A stretch of 64,000 nucleotides of DNA from Phycisphaerales bacterium. Lineage in GTDB: Bacteria; Planctomycetota; Phycisphaerae; UBA1845; UTPLA1. Under the pieces are notes generated by a model, which was not told the DNA's origin, did not search any database, and worked only from the letters and a program-made list of their open reading frames with translations. The stretch's first letter is position 1, and each line of letters starts with the position of its first letter. The position numbers and the translations under genes were made by a program. Below, one piece after another: positions 18,346-27,731 of the stretch. The stretch covers positions 5,456,001-5,520,000 of the forward strand of contig JACKHI010000001.1 in NCBI GenBank assembly GCA_020639075.1. Direction: 5' to 3'.

Positions 18346-19338
18346 ATGTCTGTTCGTGCCATGTATGAGAATGACGCCGATTTGGGGCTGCTGAAACGTT
18401 TGCGGTTTGCTGTCATCGGCTACGGCAACCAAGGACACGCGCACGCCCTGAATCTCCGGGACGCCGGCGCTTCGGTGCTTGTCGGTCAGCGCCATGGCGC
18501 GAGCTTCGATCGGGCCGTTGCCGACGGCTTCGAGCCTGTGTCCGCGGAGAAGGCGATCGAACAGTCGGACGTCGTGATTCTCGGGCTGCCGGACGAGGAC
18601 ATCGGCCGCATCTATCGCGACGAAATTGCATCGAGGCTGCGCCCCGGCCAGGCGCTCGGCTTCGTCCACGGTTTTGCCGTGAGATTCGGATTGGTCATCG
18701 CGCCGACGGATGTCGATGTGGTCATGGTCGCGCCGAAAGGACCCGGCACGTTGGTGCGATCGGCGTTTCAGCGGGGCGGTGGCCTGACCTGCATCGTGGC
18801 CGTGGGGCAGGACGCGACGGGCAGGGCGCGAGACGTGGCGTTGGCATGGGGTGCCGGTGTCGGCGGCGGCAAGGGCGGAATGATCGAGGCGACATTCGCG
18901 CAGGAATGCGAGTCGGACCTGTTCGGTGAGCAGGCCGTGCTGTGCGGCGGCGTGCAGGAGTTGATGAAGATCGCGTTCGAGTTACTCGTCGAAGCCGGCG
19001 TGCCGGAGGAGCTGGCGTATTTCGAGTGCATTCACGAGGTGAAACAGGTCGTGGATCTGCAATACACGGAAGGCTTGGCCGGCATGCGGGCCCGGATCTC
19101 CAACACTGCGTCGTACGGTGGCCTGACGCGAGGACCGCGGCTGGTGGATGCGTCCGTACGGGTAAGAATGCGCGAGATTCTCGTCGAGGTTCAGAACGGG
19201 TCATTTGCGAAAGAGTGGATCGCGGAATGTGAATCCGGGAAGAAGCGGCTTGCCGCGCTGGAAGCGGCGGAGGCAGTGCATCCGAGCGAGCCGGCGGGGC
19301 GGGCGGTGCGGGCGCTGGCGGCGGGGGCGATTCGGTAG
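18346..19338 (+). CDS. ilvC: Ketol-acid reductoisomerase
   Basis: Mg- and NAD(P)H-dependent enzyme of valine, leucine and isoleucine synthesis that isomerises and reduces acetolactate or acetohydroxybutyrate. About 330 residues, the class I length. Visible motifs: nucleotide-binding GYGNQGHAHALNLRDAG, VHGF, VMVAPKGPG, the metal-binding run EATFAQECESDLFGEQ and ECIHEVK, and the closing FAKEWI. The coenzyme loop after VGQR differs from the usual GLRPGS. The usual C-terminal MPWL-like end is replaced by an Ala-rich tail. AGGAG sits 6 bases before the ATG at 18346; an ATG at 18343 is the alternative. The gene is isolated from other ilv genes. Confidence 0.93.
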   Translation: MSVRAMYENDADLGLLKRLRFAVIGYGNQGHAHALNLRDAGASVLVGQRHGASFDRAVADGFEPVSAEKAIEQSDVVILGLPDEDIGRIYRDEIASRLRPGQALGFVHGFAVRFGLVIAPTDVDVVMVAPKGPGTLVRSAFQRGGGLTCIVAVGQDATGRARDVALAWGAGVGGGKGGMIEATFAQECESDLFGEQAVLCGGVQELMKIAFELLVEAGVPEELAYFECIHEVKQVVDLQYTEGLAGMRARISNTASYGGLTRGPRLVDASVRVRMREILVEVQNGSFAKEWIAECESGKKRLAALEAAEAVHPSEPAGRAVRALAAGAIR

Positions 19339-19377
19339 GATCCGAGGATCGACTGAAGACCCTGGGGGAGAGAGGAT

Positions 19378-19461
19378 TGCGGCTGAGAGGAGTCGAACCT
19401 CCACGACCTTGCGGTCACTGGCACCTGAAGCCAGCGCGTCTGCCAATTCCGCCACAGCCGC
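19378..19461 (-). tRNA. tRNA-Leu, anticodon CAG
   Basis: Minus-strand cloverleaf with acceptor stem GCGGCTG/CAGCCGC, D-loop with GAATTGGCAGACGC, anticodon stem CTGGC/GCCAG around loop TTCAGGT (anticodon CAG, reads CUG), a long class-II variable arm typical of tRNA-Leu, and T-arm GGAGGTTCGACTCCTC. The discriminator base is A. CCA is not encoded. CUG is a frequent codon in these GC-rich genes. Confidence 0.95.
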
Positions 19462-20204
19462 GGCGTTTCGGGGCTCGATCGTTCCAGCCAGGCTCTCAGC
19501 GCTCAGCGTCACGATCGACCGAGTCGGGACAATCTAAGCGGGGTCTGCCGGTCAGGCAAGCCGACTACGACATTATTTCGAGAGGTTGTGCGTTGCGGTC
19601 GAGCTTGGCAGGCGCATTTACGCTCCGGCGGAGCGCGCGATTGCGGGGGATTACGTGGCCAGCCTCGGCGTCAGATGCGGCGATCGTGGCGACTGCAGTT
19701 CTCACCAGCGATTCGGCGTCCTTTTCGTCCGCTGGCGCCGTCGATCCACTCCGAAGCTCTGCAATTCTCACCCGAGCGGGGTAGCGAAAGCAATCATACG
19801 AAGGTACGCTACGGGGTTTATGGCATCGGTCGGCAAGGCACTCCGATCGTGTCGGCGACCCGAAGGGGGGCGTCGGTCGGAGTCCGGCGTTCGAGAATTA
19901 TCAGCGGAGCAAGCAACCTTCCGGCTGATGGAAAGCGGCTAGTCTCGGCGGCGTGTCAGTTTCTTCATCAATCCTGCCCATTGAGATGACCGACACTGAT
20001 AAACAGGTCGATTGTGGTGCTCGCGCGCATCAAGCGCTCGATGCGGCTGCAATTGCCTCTGAGCCGGCTATGATTCGGAATCTCGCACGTCGTTCTCGGA
20101 CGGCAGACGGGCGACTTGCAAGCGAGTGCCTGATAACAAGGCGATTTTGACGGCTATGTGAGCCGTTGACGTGACTCGACGGCGTGAACATCGGACTCGA
20201 CGAA
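19462..20204. other. Long spacer between tRNA-Leu and korA
   Basis: About 740 bases with no convincing gene. Two small open frames exist, one on the minus strand at 19565-19771 starting with GTG and one on the plus strand at 19953-20150, but neither has a ribosome-binding site or a recognisable motif. No repeat family listed elsewhere occurs here. It presumably holds the promoters for the tRNA and korA. Confidence 0.4.
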
Positions 20205-22073
20205 ATGACAACCCAGACGAAAACACCCAAGAGCGTCGAACAACGAACGGATGTGACAATTCGATTTGCCGGCGACTCCGGCGACGGAATGCAGCTGACA
20301 GGGACGCAGTTTACGCGGACCAGCGCCATCTTCGGCAATGACATCAGCACGTTTCCGGACTTCCCCGCTGAAATCCGCGCCCCGGCGGGCACGCTGGCCG
20401 GCGTCTCCGGATTCCAGGTGCACTTCGGTAGCGAAGAGCTGCATACCCCCGGCGACATCGTTGACACGCTCGTTGCGTTCAACCCGGCAGCGCTGAAGAA
20501 GAACATCGATGACGTCGCCGAGGGCGGGCTGGTCATCGTCAATGAAGACAGCTTCGGCGCGACCGACCTGAAGAAAGCGGGCTTCGCCACGAATCCGCTG
20601 GATGACGATACGCTCAGCAAATATCGCCTTATCCGCATCCCGGCGACGAAACTGACGAAAGAGGCCCTCAAGGATTCACCCCTTGGCGCCCGCGCCGTCG
20701 ATCGCTGCAAGAACTTCTTCGCGCTCGGCCTTGTCAGCTGGCTGTACGGTCGGCCGCTCGAGCCGGTGATCGATTGGATCGACAAGAAATTCGGAAAGAA
20801 CCCAGACGTCGCCGACGCCAACCGCGCCGTGCTGAAAGTCGGCCATGCATACGGCGAGACCTGCGAGTACTTCGAACACACGTATCGCGTCGATAAGGCG
20901 TCCCTACCCGCAGGGAAGTACCGACGGATCGCCGGCAACGATGCAACGGCGCTGGGTTTCGTCGCAGCCGCCAAGCTGGCGGGCAAGGAGCTGTTCTACG
21001 GCAGCTATCCGATCACGCCGGCATCAGACGTGCTCCACGCGCTATCCCGCTACAAGCACTTCCGCGTGAAGACGTTCCAGGCGGAGGACGAGATTGCGGC
21101 CATATGTTCGTCGATCGGTGCGGCCTTCGCCGGCGATCTGGCGACGACGGGCACCAGCGGTCCGGGTTTAGCCCTGAAGGGCGAAGCGCTCGGCCTGGCC
21201 GTCATGACGGAGCTGCCGCTCGTCGTGCTGAACGTACAGCGAGGCGGCCCCAGCACGGGCCTGCCGACGAAGACGGAGCAGGCCGACTTGTTTCAGGCCA
21301 TGTACGGTCGCAACGGCGAATGTCCGCTGATCGTGATCGCCGCCAAGTCGCCTTCGGACTGCTTTGACGCAGCCATCGAGGCATGCCGCCTCGCCGTGAA
21401 GCACATGACGCCGGTGATCCTGTTGACGGACGGTTATATCGCCAACGGCGAGGAGCCGTGGTCGATTCCGGATGTCAACAAGTTGCCGAAGATCGAAGTG
21501 ACGCACCCGACGAAGATCAATACCAACGGCGACGGAAGCGAAGGCTTCCTGCCCTATAAGCGGGACGAGAATCTCGTACGGCCGTGGGCGCTTCCCGGCA
21601 CGCCGACGTTGCAGCATCGCATCGGCGGTCTCGAAAAGCAGGACGGCACGGGCAACGTCAACTACGAGCCGCTCAATCACGAGCACATGATCGCAACCCG
21701 CGCGAAGAAAGTCGCGCTGGTCGCGAAAGACATCCCAGACCAGGTTGTCGAGGGGCCGACGGAAGGCGATCTTCTCGTTGTTGGATGGGGCGGCACCTAC
21801 GGCGCGCTGAAGAGCGCATGCGAGCGCGTCCGCGGCCAGGGCAAGAAAGTCGCCCATTGTCACGTTCGTCACCTCAATCCGTTCCCGAGCAACTTCGGCG
21901 ACGTGTTGAAGCGATACAAGAAGGTGCTCGTGGCGGAGCTCAACTGCGGGCAGTTGCGCTTCATCCTTCGAGCGACGTACCTCGTCGATGCGGCGGCGCT
22001 GAACAAAGTGCAGGGCAAGCCGTTCCTCATCTCCGAGGTGGAAAACAAGATTAACGAACTGCTGGCGAAGTAG
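20205..22073 (+). CDS. korA: 2-oxoacid:ferredoxin oxidoreductase, alpha subunit (gamma-alpha fusion)
   Basis: Catalyses CoA-dependent oxidative decarboxylation of 2-oxoglutarate (or a related 2-oxoacid), reducing ferredoxin; also works in reverse in CO2-fixing or anaerobic cycles. 622 residues: the N-terminal gamma domain (FAGDSGDGMQLTG, GNDISTFPDFPAEIRAPAG) is fused to the alpha/pyrimidine domain (GSYPITPASDVLH, GTSGPGLALKGEALGLA, NVQRGGPSTGLPTKTEQADL, GTYGALKSACERVR). This is the two-subunit KorA architecture. An ATG at 20205 gives MTTQTK; a GTG at 20184 is possible. It is followed 27 bases later by korB. It replaces or complements the NAD-linked 2-oxoglutarate dehydrogenase. Confidence 0.94.
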   Translation: MTTQTKTPKSVEQRTDVTIRFAGDSGDGMQLTGTQFTRTSAIFGNDISTFPDFPAEIRAPAGTLAGVSGFQVHFGSEELHTPGDIVDTLVAFNPAALKKNIDDVAEGGLVIVNEDSFGATDLKKAGFATNPLDDDTLSKYRLIRIPATKLTKEALKDSPLGARAVDRCKNFFALGLVSWLYGRPLEPVIDWIDKKFGKNPDVADANRAVLKVGHAYGETCEYFEHTYRVDKASLPAGKYRRIAGNDATALGFVAAAKLAGKELFYGSYPITPASDVLHALSRYKHFRVKTFQAEDEIAAICSSIGAAFAGDLATTGTSGPGLALKGEALGLAVMTELPLVVLNVQRGGPSTGLPTKTEQADLFQAMYGRNGECPLIVIAAKSPSDCFDAAIEACRLAVKHMTPVILLTDGYIANGEEPWSIPDVNKLPKIEVTHPTKINTNGDGSEGFLPYKRDENLVRPWALPGTPTLQHRIGGLEKQDGTGNVNYEPLNHEHMIATRAKKVALVAKDIPDQVVEGPTEGDLLVVGWGGTYGALKSACERVRGQGKKVAHCHVRHLNPFPSNFGDVLKRYKKVLVAELNCGQLRFILRATYLVDAAALNKVQGKPFLISEVENKINELLAK

Positions 22074-22100
22074 TCCTTCATTACGGACGGATACGGAATC

Positions 22101-23120
<1,020 letters not shown>

Positions 23121-23156
23121 GCCGTCTGCCGGGCTGCACGGAAAATTGGAATATTC

Positions 23157-23193
23157 AGGGCCGTTTCGCGACCGAACGCGGGGCGGCCCTTTG
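23157..23193 (+). terminator. Rho-independent terminator after korB
   Basis: Stem AGGGCCG/CGGCCCT with an inner CG-rich loop, followed by TTTG. It lies 37 bases beyond the korB stop and before the next gene's start. Confidence 0.65.
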
Positions 23194-23285
23194 TCATGCG
23201 CGATCAATCCGAGTAGAACACGCAGACGTTTTGTTGGCGGGGTGCCGAGCCAAGGCGCCGGAATGGATCATTGCGAGAGAATCCT

Positions 23286-24413
23286 GTGACAACGACCATG
23301 ACGACAAAGAACGAACCGATTCCATTACTTGATCTGCGCGGTCAATACGAGCCGCTGCGCGAGGAAATGCGGGCCGTGATGGATCGCGTCTGCGATTCGC
23401 AGTGGTTCATCGGCGGTCCCGAGGTGGACGCCTGCGAAAAGGAGATCGCGGCCTACTCGGGTTGCGAATTCGGCATCGGTATGAGCTCGGGAACGGACGC
23501 GCTGCTCTGCGGCATGATGGCGCTCGGCATCGGCCCTGGCGACGAAGTCGTCGTGCCCAGCTTCACGTTCTTCGCCACGGCGGGCTGCGTGTCGCGACTC
23601 GGCGCCACGCCGGTCTTCGCGGACATCGATCCTGATACGTACAACCTGACGGCCGAGTGCGTCGCGCCGAAGCTGACCGACAAGACGAAGTTGATCATCC
23701 CCGTACATCTGTTCGGACAATGCGCGGAAATGGATGAAATCCTGGCGCTGGCGTCGAGCCGCGGCATCGCCGTGATGGAGGACGCCGCGCAATCGATCGG
23801 TTCTGTATACAACGGGCGCAAAGCTTGTTCGATGGGGCAGCTCGGCACATTGTCATTCTTCCCGAGCAAGAACCTCGGGGCGTTTGGCGACGCCGGCATG
23901 ATCGTTACGAACGACGAACACCTCGCGCACATGTGCAAGTTGCTTCGAAATCACGGGGCCGAGCCGAAATACTATCACTCGCATATTGGCGGAAACTTCC
24001 GGCTCGATGCTCTGCAGGCGGCGATCCTGCGCGTGAAGTTGCCGCATCTGGATGCATGGTCGATCGGTCGTGCTGAAAACGCATGCAAGTACAACGAATT
24101 GCTCGAAGATGCGCCCGTCAAATGTCCCGTGATCGCCGAAGGCAACACGTCGATCTATAACCAATACGTCATCGCAGCGCCGAGACGCGACGAATTGCGG
24201 AAGCACCTCGCCGATAAGGGTATCTCAACGGAAATCTACTACCCCGTGCCGCTGCATTTGCAGGATTGCTTCCGCCAATACGGCGGCATGCGCGGCGACT
24301 TGCCCATCTCGGAAAAGGCGGCGTTGGAAGTGCTTGCGTTGCCGATTTATCCGGAATTGACGGACGCTCAGCTCGAACGCGTGGCCGCGGAGATTCGAGC
24401 GTTTTACGAGTGA
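23286..24413 (+). CDS. DegT/DnrJ/EryC1-family sugar aminotransferase
   Basis: PLP-dependent transfer of an amino group to a nucleotide-linked keto-sugar, usually a step in lipopolysaccharide, O-antigen or glycan assembly. 375 residues with GGPEVDACEKEIAAY, SSGTDALLCGM, the PLP-contact VMEDAAQSIGS, the Schiff-base lysine in FFPSKNLGAFGDAGM, and a C-terminal PLHLQDCF segment typical of the WbpE/WlbC-like subgroup. GTG at 23286 with GAGAGA just upstream is chosen; ATG at 23298 is a near alternative. It precedes a WecA/MraY-like gene by 61 bases, which agrees with surface glycan synthesis. Confidence 0.9.
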   Translation: MTTTMTTKNEPIPLLDLRGQYEPLREEMRAVMDRVCDSQWFIGGPEVDACEKEIAAYSGCEFGIGMSSGTDALLCGMMALGIGPGDEVVVPSFTFFATAGCVSRLGATPVFADIDPDTYNLTAECVAPKLTDKTKLIIPVHLFGQCAEMDEILALASSRGIAVMEDAAQSIGSVYNGRKACSMGQLGTLSFFPSKNLGAFGDAGMIVTNDEHLAHMCKLLRNHGAEPKYYHSHIGGNFRLDALQAAILRVKLPHLDAWSIGRAENACKYNELLEDAPVKCPVIAEGNTSIYNQYVIAAPRRDELRKHLADKGISTEIYYPVPLHLQDCFRQYGGMRGDLPISEKAALEVLALPIYPELTDAQLERVAAEIRAFYE

Positions 24414-24474
24414 TCGTCCACTCGGCGACAACGGTCTTGCCATTGTATCGGTCACTGACTCGAAGTACCCCGCG

Positions 24475-25584
24475 ATGACCTGGATCCCGCTCGCGTCGCT
24501 GCTTGCTTGTCTTGCAACCGGACCTCTGGTTCGGCGGATGGCGATTCGCCTCGACTTGTTTGATCGACCCGACGGCGGTCTCAAACCGCATCAGAAGCCG
24601 ATTCCATATCTCGGCGGCGTAGCGATTTGGTTCGGCTGGCTGGCGGGCATGCTGACGGCCGTGCTGACCGGCGCGGTCGGTTCGACGCCGGCGCTCGCGA
24701 TCGCCGCGGCGATGACGATTCTGATGGTACTCGGGCTGATCGACGACATCCGACACCTGCCGCCGAAACTGCGCCTGCTCGTCCAATTCGTCTCGCCGAT
24801 CGTGATCGTGCTCGCCGGCGTGGGCGTGCTCGCGCCGAAACTCCTTCTCGCCGACATCGCGCTGGATAGCGGACATGCTCAGGGCTGGCTGGGGAGCGTA
24901 TTGGCGACGTTGCTGGCCGCATGCCTGTTTGCCGGGGCGACGAATGCGACCAACGTCATCGACGGACTCGACGGTCTGTGTGCCGGCGTTCTCGGAATCA
25001 GTGCTGCCGGATTTGCAGCGTTGTTCTATCTGCACGGGACGGCCGAACGATCACCGCTCGACTCTGCGACAATCGGACTTTGCGTCAGCCTGTGCGTGCT
25101 GGCTGCGTGCGCTGCGTTCCTGTGCTTCAACTTCAATCCCGCCTCGATGTTCATGGGAGACAGCGGCTCGCTCCTTCTGGGCGGCTCGGCCGGGCTTCTT
25201 CTGCTGCTGGCCACGTCGATTCGCTCGTGGCAGGGGCTCGTCGTGGGACTCCTGATTTTCGGGTTTCCCGTGTACGACATGGCGCTTGCGATCTCGAGGC
25301 GCCGTCTCAACAAAAAGCCGCTCATTATCGGCGATCGAAGTCACTTCTACGACCAGCTTCGCGATCGCGGCCTATCGGTCCGTCAAACGGTACTCTGTTG
25401 CTACGCCCTTGCCGCCATTCTCGCGGTTGCGGGCAACCTAGTGATGCTGATCCCGGGGCCCTGGTTCGTTATTCCGGCCGTTCTGCTTCCTGCGATTGCC
25501 GTGGCGCTGAGCGTCCAGCTCGGTCTGCTCCGGGTCGATGACGCCGCGAATCGCTCGGCAAATGGGCCGCCCGGCGGTTCGTGA
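24475..25584 (+). CDS. Polyprenyl-phosphate sugar-1-phosphate transferase (WecA/MraY-like)
   Basis: Integral membrane enzyme that transfers a sugar-1-phosphate (commonly GlcNAc-1-P) from a UDP-sugar to undecaprenyl phosphate, starting glycan assembly. 369 residues with about ten helices. Motifs: KPIPYLGGVAIW, the catalytic GLIDDIRHLPPK, NATNVIDGLDGLCAG, FNFNPASMFMGDSGS, and the cytosolic DRSHFYDQL that replaces the HIHH motif. The last resembles WecA/TagO/WbpL more than MraY. It follows the DegT aminotransferase, so it probably initiates a surface polysaccharide or O-antigen. The C-terminal 20 residues are polar. Confidence 0.92.
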   Translation: MTWIPLASLLACLATGPLVRRMAIRLDLFDRPDGGLKPHQKPIPYLGGVAIWFGWLAGMLTAVLTGAVGSTPALAIAAAMTILMVLGLIDDIRHLPPKLRLLVQFVSPIVIVLAGVGVLAPKLLLADIALDSGHAQGWLGSVLATLLAACLFAGATNATNVIDGLDGLCAGVLGISAAGFAALFYLHGTAERSPLDSATIGLCVSLCVLAACAAFLCFNFNPASMFMGDSGSLLLGGSAGLLLLLATSIRSWQGLVVGLLIFGFPVYDMALAISRRRLNKKPLIIGDRSHFYDQLRDRGLSVRQTVLCCYALAAILAVAGNLVMLIPGPWFVIPAVLLPAIAVALSVQLGLLRVDDAANRSANGPPGGS

Positions 25585-25689
25585 GCGTCCGCGAATCCAC
25601 AATCCGAAGTCCGAGTCTCTCACGGTCCTCATTGATTATTCCACAACAGCGCGTTCGTAATAACCGATTCGATTGGCGAGGGGAAAGCG

Positions 25690-26559
25690 TTGCAGAGTGT
25701 TGCCGGGAAGAAGAGCCTGAAGATGAACGCCGGAGCCACGGTTCATCATGACGCTGCAACGGTTGTGAGTGGCTCTGCAGGCCTTTCAGCGTCGGCGGAC
25801 ATCGCGCCGCCGACGCGGACAGGCTCCATTCGAGTTCTCACCTACAACATCCTGTTCGGGCGAAATTGGCGCGAGTCGCTTGCCGTTATTCGGGACGCGA
25901 ACGCGGATGTTGTCTGCCTCCAGGAAGTTGTCCCCGAGGGTTCGTTCTACGCGCCTTGCGCCGGTATCGAGCGGATCGTCGACGACATCGCGATGCCCTG
26001 CGACTACGCCTACCTTTGGGGCAGGAACCACAAACGCCTCGGAAACGCCACGTTCGCGAAAGACGGCGTGTTTGAGCGGCAAGTCCTTCGGGCATGGCCG
26101 ACGTCACCTTACGGACTCTCGAATCGCGTGAATGTCGGCGGCGTTCAATTGACCATTGCAAATATACATTTGTCGCCAATGTGGGGCCCGGCGCCGCTGA
26201 TGTTTCTGCCGTCGGAGTGCTTTCGCAGAATCGAAGCGGCGGCACTGTCGCGCTGGGCGCAGTGTGTGACCGGCCCTGTTGCGGCCGTCGGCGATTTCAA
26301 CACGTTTTCCATCGCGCCCGCCTATCGACGCATGTCGAAAGACTGGCGCGATGCGCGGCGAGCCGCATGCGATCGGCCGCTGCCGACGCGTCCCACGTAC
26401 GGCCTCCCTTTCGTCATCGATCACATTTTCGTGCGTGGCGCGGCGGAGATTCTGGATTACAGCGTGTTCAGCGGCGGTGGATCCGATCATCGGGCCGTGC
26501 TGGCGACGCTCAAAGTGCCTTTCAAAAGTGCTTTTGCCTCGGCCGAAAGTCCGGTATGA
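25690..26559 (+). CDS. Endonuclease/exonuclease/phosphatase-fold protein
   Basis: Metal-dependent phosphodiesterase fold. The 289-residue translation from TTG 25690 has a GAGGGG site 6 bases upstream; ATG at 25723 (MNAGATVHHD) is an alternative. Motifs in order: RVLTYNILFGRNW (metal-contact Asn), VVCLQEVVPEG (Glu), GNATFAKDGVF, NIHLSPMWGP, AVGDFNTFSIAP (Asp/Asn), and GGGSDHRAVLATLK (catalytic Asp-His). It has no signal peptide. The fold serves DNA repair, sphingomyelinase, inositol-phosphatase and secreted nuclease functions; the substrate here cannot be decided. It sits between a glycan gene and yggS but is probably transcribed separately. Confidence 0.83.
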   Translation: MQSVAGKKSLKMNAGATVHHDAATVVSGSAGLSASADIAPPTRTGSIRVLTYNILFGRNWRESLAVIRDANADVVCLQEVVPEGSFYAPCAGIERIVDDIAMPCDYAYLWGRNHKRLGNATFAKDGVFERQVLRAWPTSPYGLSNRVNVGGVQLTIANIHLSPMWGPAPLMFLPSECFRRIEAAALSRWAQCVTGPVAAVGDFNTFSIAPAYRRMSKDWRDARRAACDRPLPTRPTYGLPFVIDHIFVRGAAEILDYSVFSGGGSDHRAVLATLKVPFKSAFASAESPV

Positions 26560-26628
26560 TAGGCGCCAGACCCTCGAACACCGCATCGTGTGAGTTCAAA
26601 GAGAACGGGACGAAGGGACGCGCTCTCC

Positions 26629-27420
26629 GTGATCACGAAGTCGACCAACCTCAAACGCAAGCTGACAGAGAACCTGAAACGGGTGCGCGATCGTATTGCG
26701 TCGGCGTGTGATCGCGGATCTCGCGATCCGGCGGGCGTCGGCATCGTCGCCGTGACCAAATACGTCGACATGGAAGTTGTTCGCGCGACGATCGAGATCG
26801 GCCTGGCCGACATCGGCGAAAGCCGGCCGCAACAACTCAATCAGCGGGCGGGCATGCTGCACGAACTGGCCGAGCGCAAAGCGGTCCTCGGCAGCAAGGA
26901 CGACATCGTGCGACCGCGATGGCACATGATCGGCCACCTGCAGCGCAACAAGGTCAAAATGGTTGTGCCGTGGGTCGAGTTGATTCACAGCGTCGACAGC
27001 CTGCGGCTTGCCGAAGATCTGCATCTGCAGGCGACGAAGCTCGGCAAAACAGTCGAGATGATGTTGCAGGTCAACACGAGCGGCGAACGCAGCAAGCACG
27101 GCGTCGCCGTCGGCGCTGTCACGCACCTGGCCGAGCATTTTCGGGAATGGCCGGGCATCCGACTCTGCGGTCTGATGACGATGGCGCCGCTCGAAAGTAC
27201 GCCCGACGAGCTTCGACTGTATTTCAATCGCCTGCGCGATGTGTTCGACGATTTGCGCGGCGAGCGCTTCGTCGGGCCGGAATTCCGGCATTTGTCCATG
27301 GGCATGAGCACCGACTTCGAGGTTGCAGTCGAATGCGGGGCGACGCTGGTCCGGCTCGGCTCGACGCTGTTCGAGGGAATCGCCGGCAGTCACGAAATTC
27401 ACGACGAGAGCGACGCGTGA
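26629..27420 (+). CDS. yggS: YggS-family PLP-binding homeostasis protein
   Basis: Binds pyridoxal phosphate and keeps its free level and amino-acid balance steady; no enzyme activity is established. 263 residues from GTG 26629, which has AGGGA about 10 bases upstream; the frame is open to 26590. Motifs: IVAVTKYVD (PLP lysine), WHMIGHLQRNK, IHSVDSLRLAE, QVNTSGERSKHG, GLMTMAP, LSMGMSTDFEVAVECGATLVRLGSTLFEG. All match the family, with a typical N-terminal helix. The stop overlaps the start of a small membrane-protein gene by 4 bases, the arrangement commonly seen with yggT-like genes after yggS. Confidence 0.94.
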   Translation: MITKSTNLKRKLTENLKRVRDRIASACDRGSRDPAGVGIVAVTKYVDMEVVRATIEIGLADIGESRPQQLNQRAGMLHELAERKAVLGSKDDIVRPRWHMIGHLQRNKVKMVVPWVELIHSVDSLRLAEDLHLQATKLGKTVEMMLQVNTSGERSKHGVAVGAVTHLAEHFREWPGIRLCGLMTMAPLESTPDELRLYFNRLRDVFDDLRGERFVGPEFRHLSMGMSTDFEVAVECGATLVRLGSTLFEGIAGSHEIHDESDA

Positions 27421-27686
27421 GTCTGATCGATCGGGACTTGTTCGAGATCTGGCGCTGGGGGCTGGCGGTCGCGTGCTCCATCTACGCGATCGTCGTCACG
27501 CTCCGCTGGCTCGTCGGCTGGCTGACGTATCTGGGCGAACCGATTCGCGAGCGCGCGCTCGTGCGTCGCTACATCCTCCTTCATTTGCTTCGGCTTCGCG
27601 GCAATCGCTTCCGCTCGGAGCTGTTGAAGATCGTCGCGTACGGCGGAGCAATCGTCGTCGTCTATTGGTTGCACGAGTTCATCTAG
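27417..27686 (+). CDS. Small membrane protein coupled to yggS
   Basis: 89 residues starting at GTG 27417, whose GTGA overlaps the yggS stop. Two hydrophobic segments (about residues 14-38 and 72-88) flank a strongly basic middle (REPIRERALVRRYILLHLLRLRGNR). The size and position recall YggT, which often follows yggS, but the sequence lacks clear YggT repeats, so it is called only by structure. Its function is unknown; the basic loop could contact membranes or nucleic acid. Confidence 0.7.
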   Translation: MSLIDRDLFEIWRWGLAVACSIYAIVVTLRWLVGWLTYLGEPIRERALVRRYILLHLLRLRGNRFRSELLKIVAYGGAIVVVYWLHEFI

Positions 27687-27731
27687 CCTACCGGAGCCGC
27701 CGGCGCGCGTCCGCGTAACGGCGGGTTCATC

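Noticed and set aside
19565..19771. 68-codon minus-strand open frame in the tRNA-korA spacer
   Set aside because: GTG start without a ribosome-binding site and no recognised motif; kept only as a note in the spacer entry.
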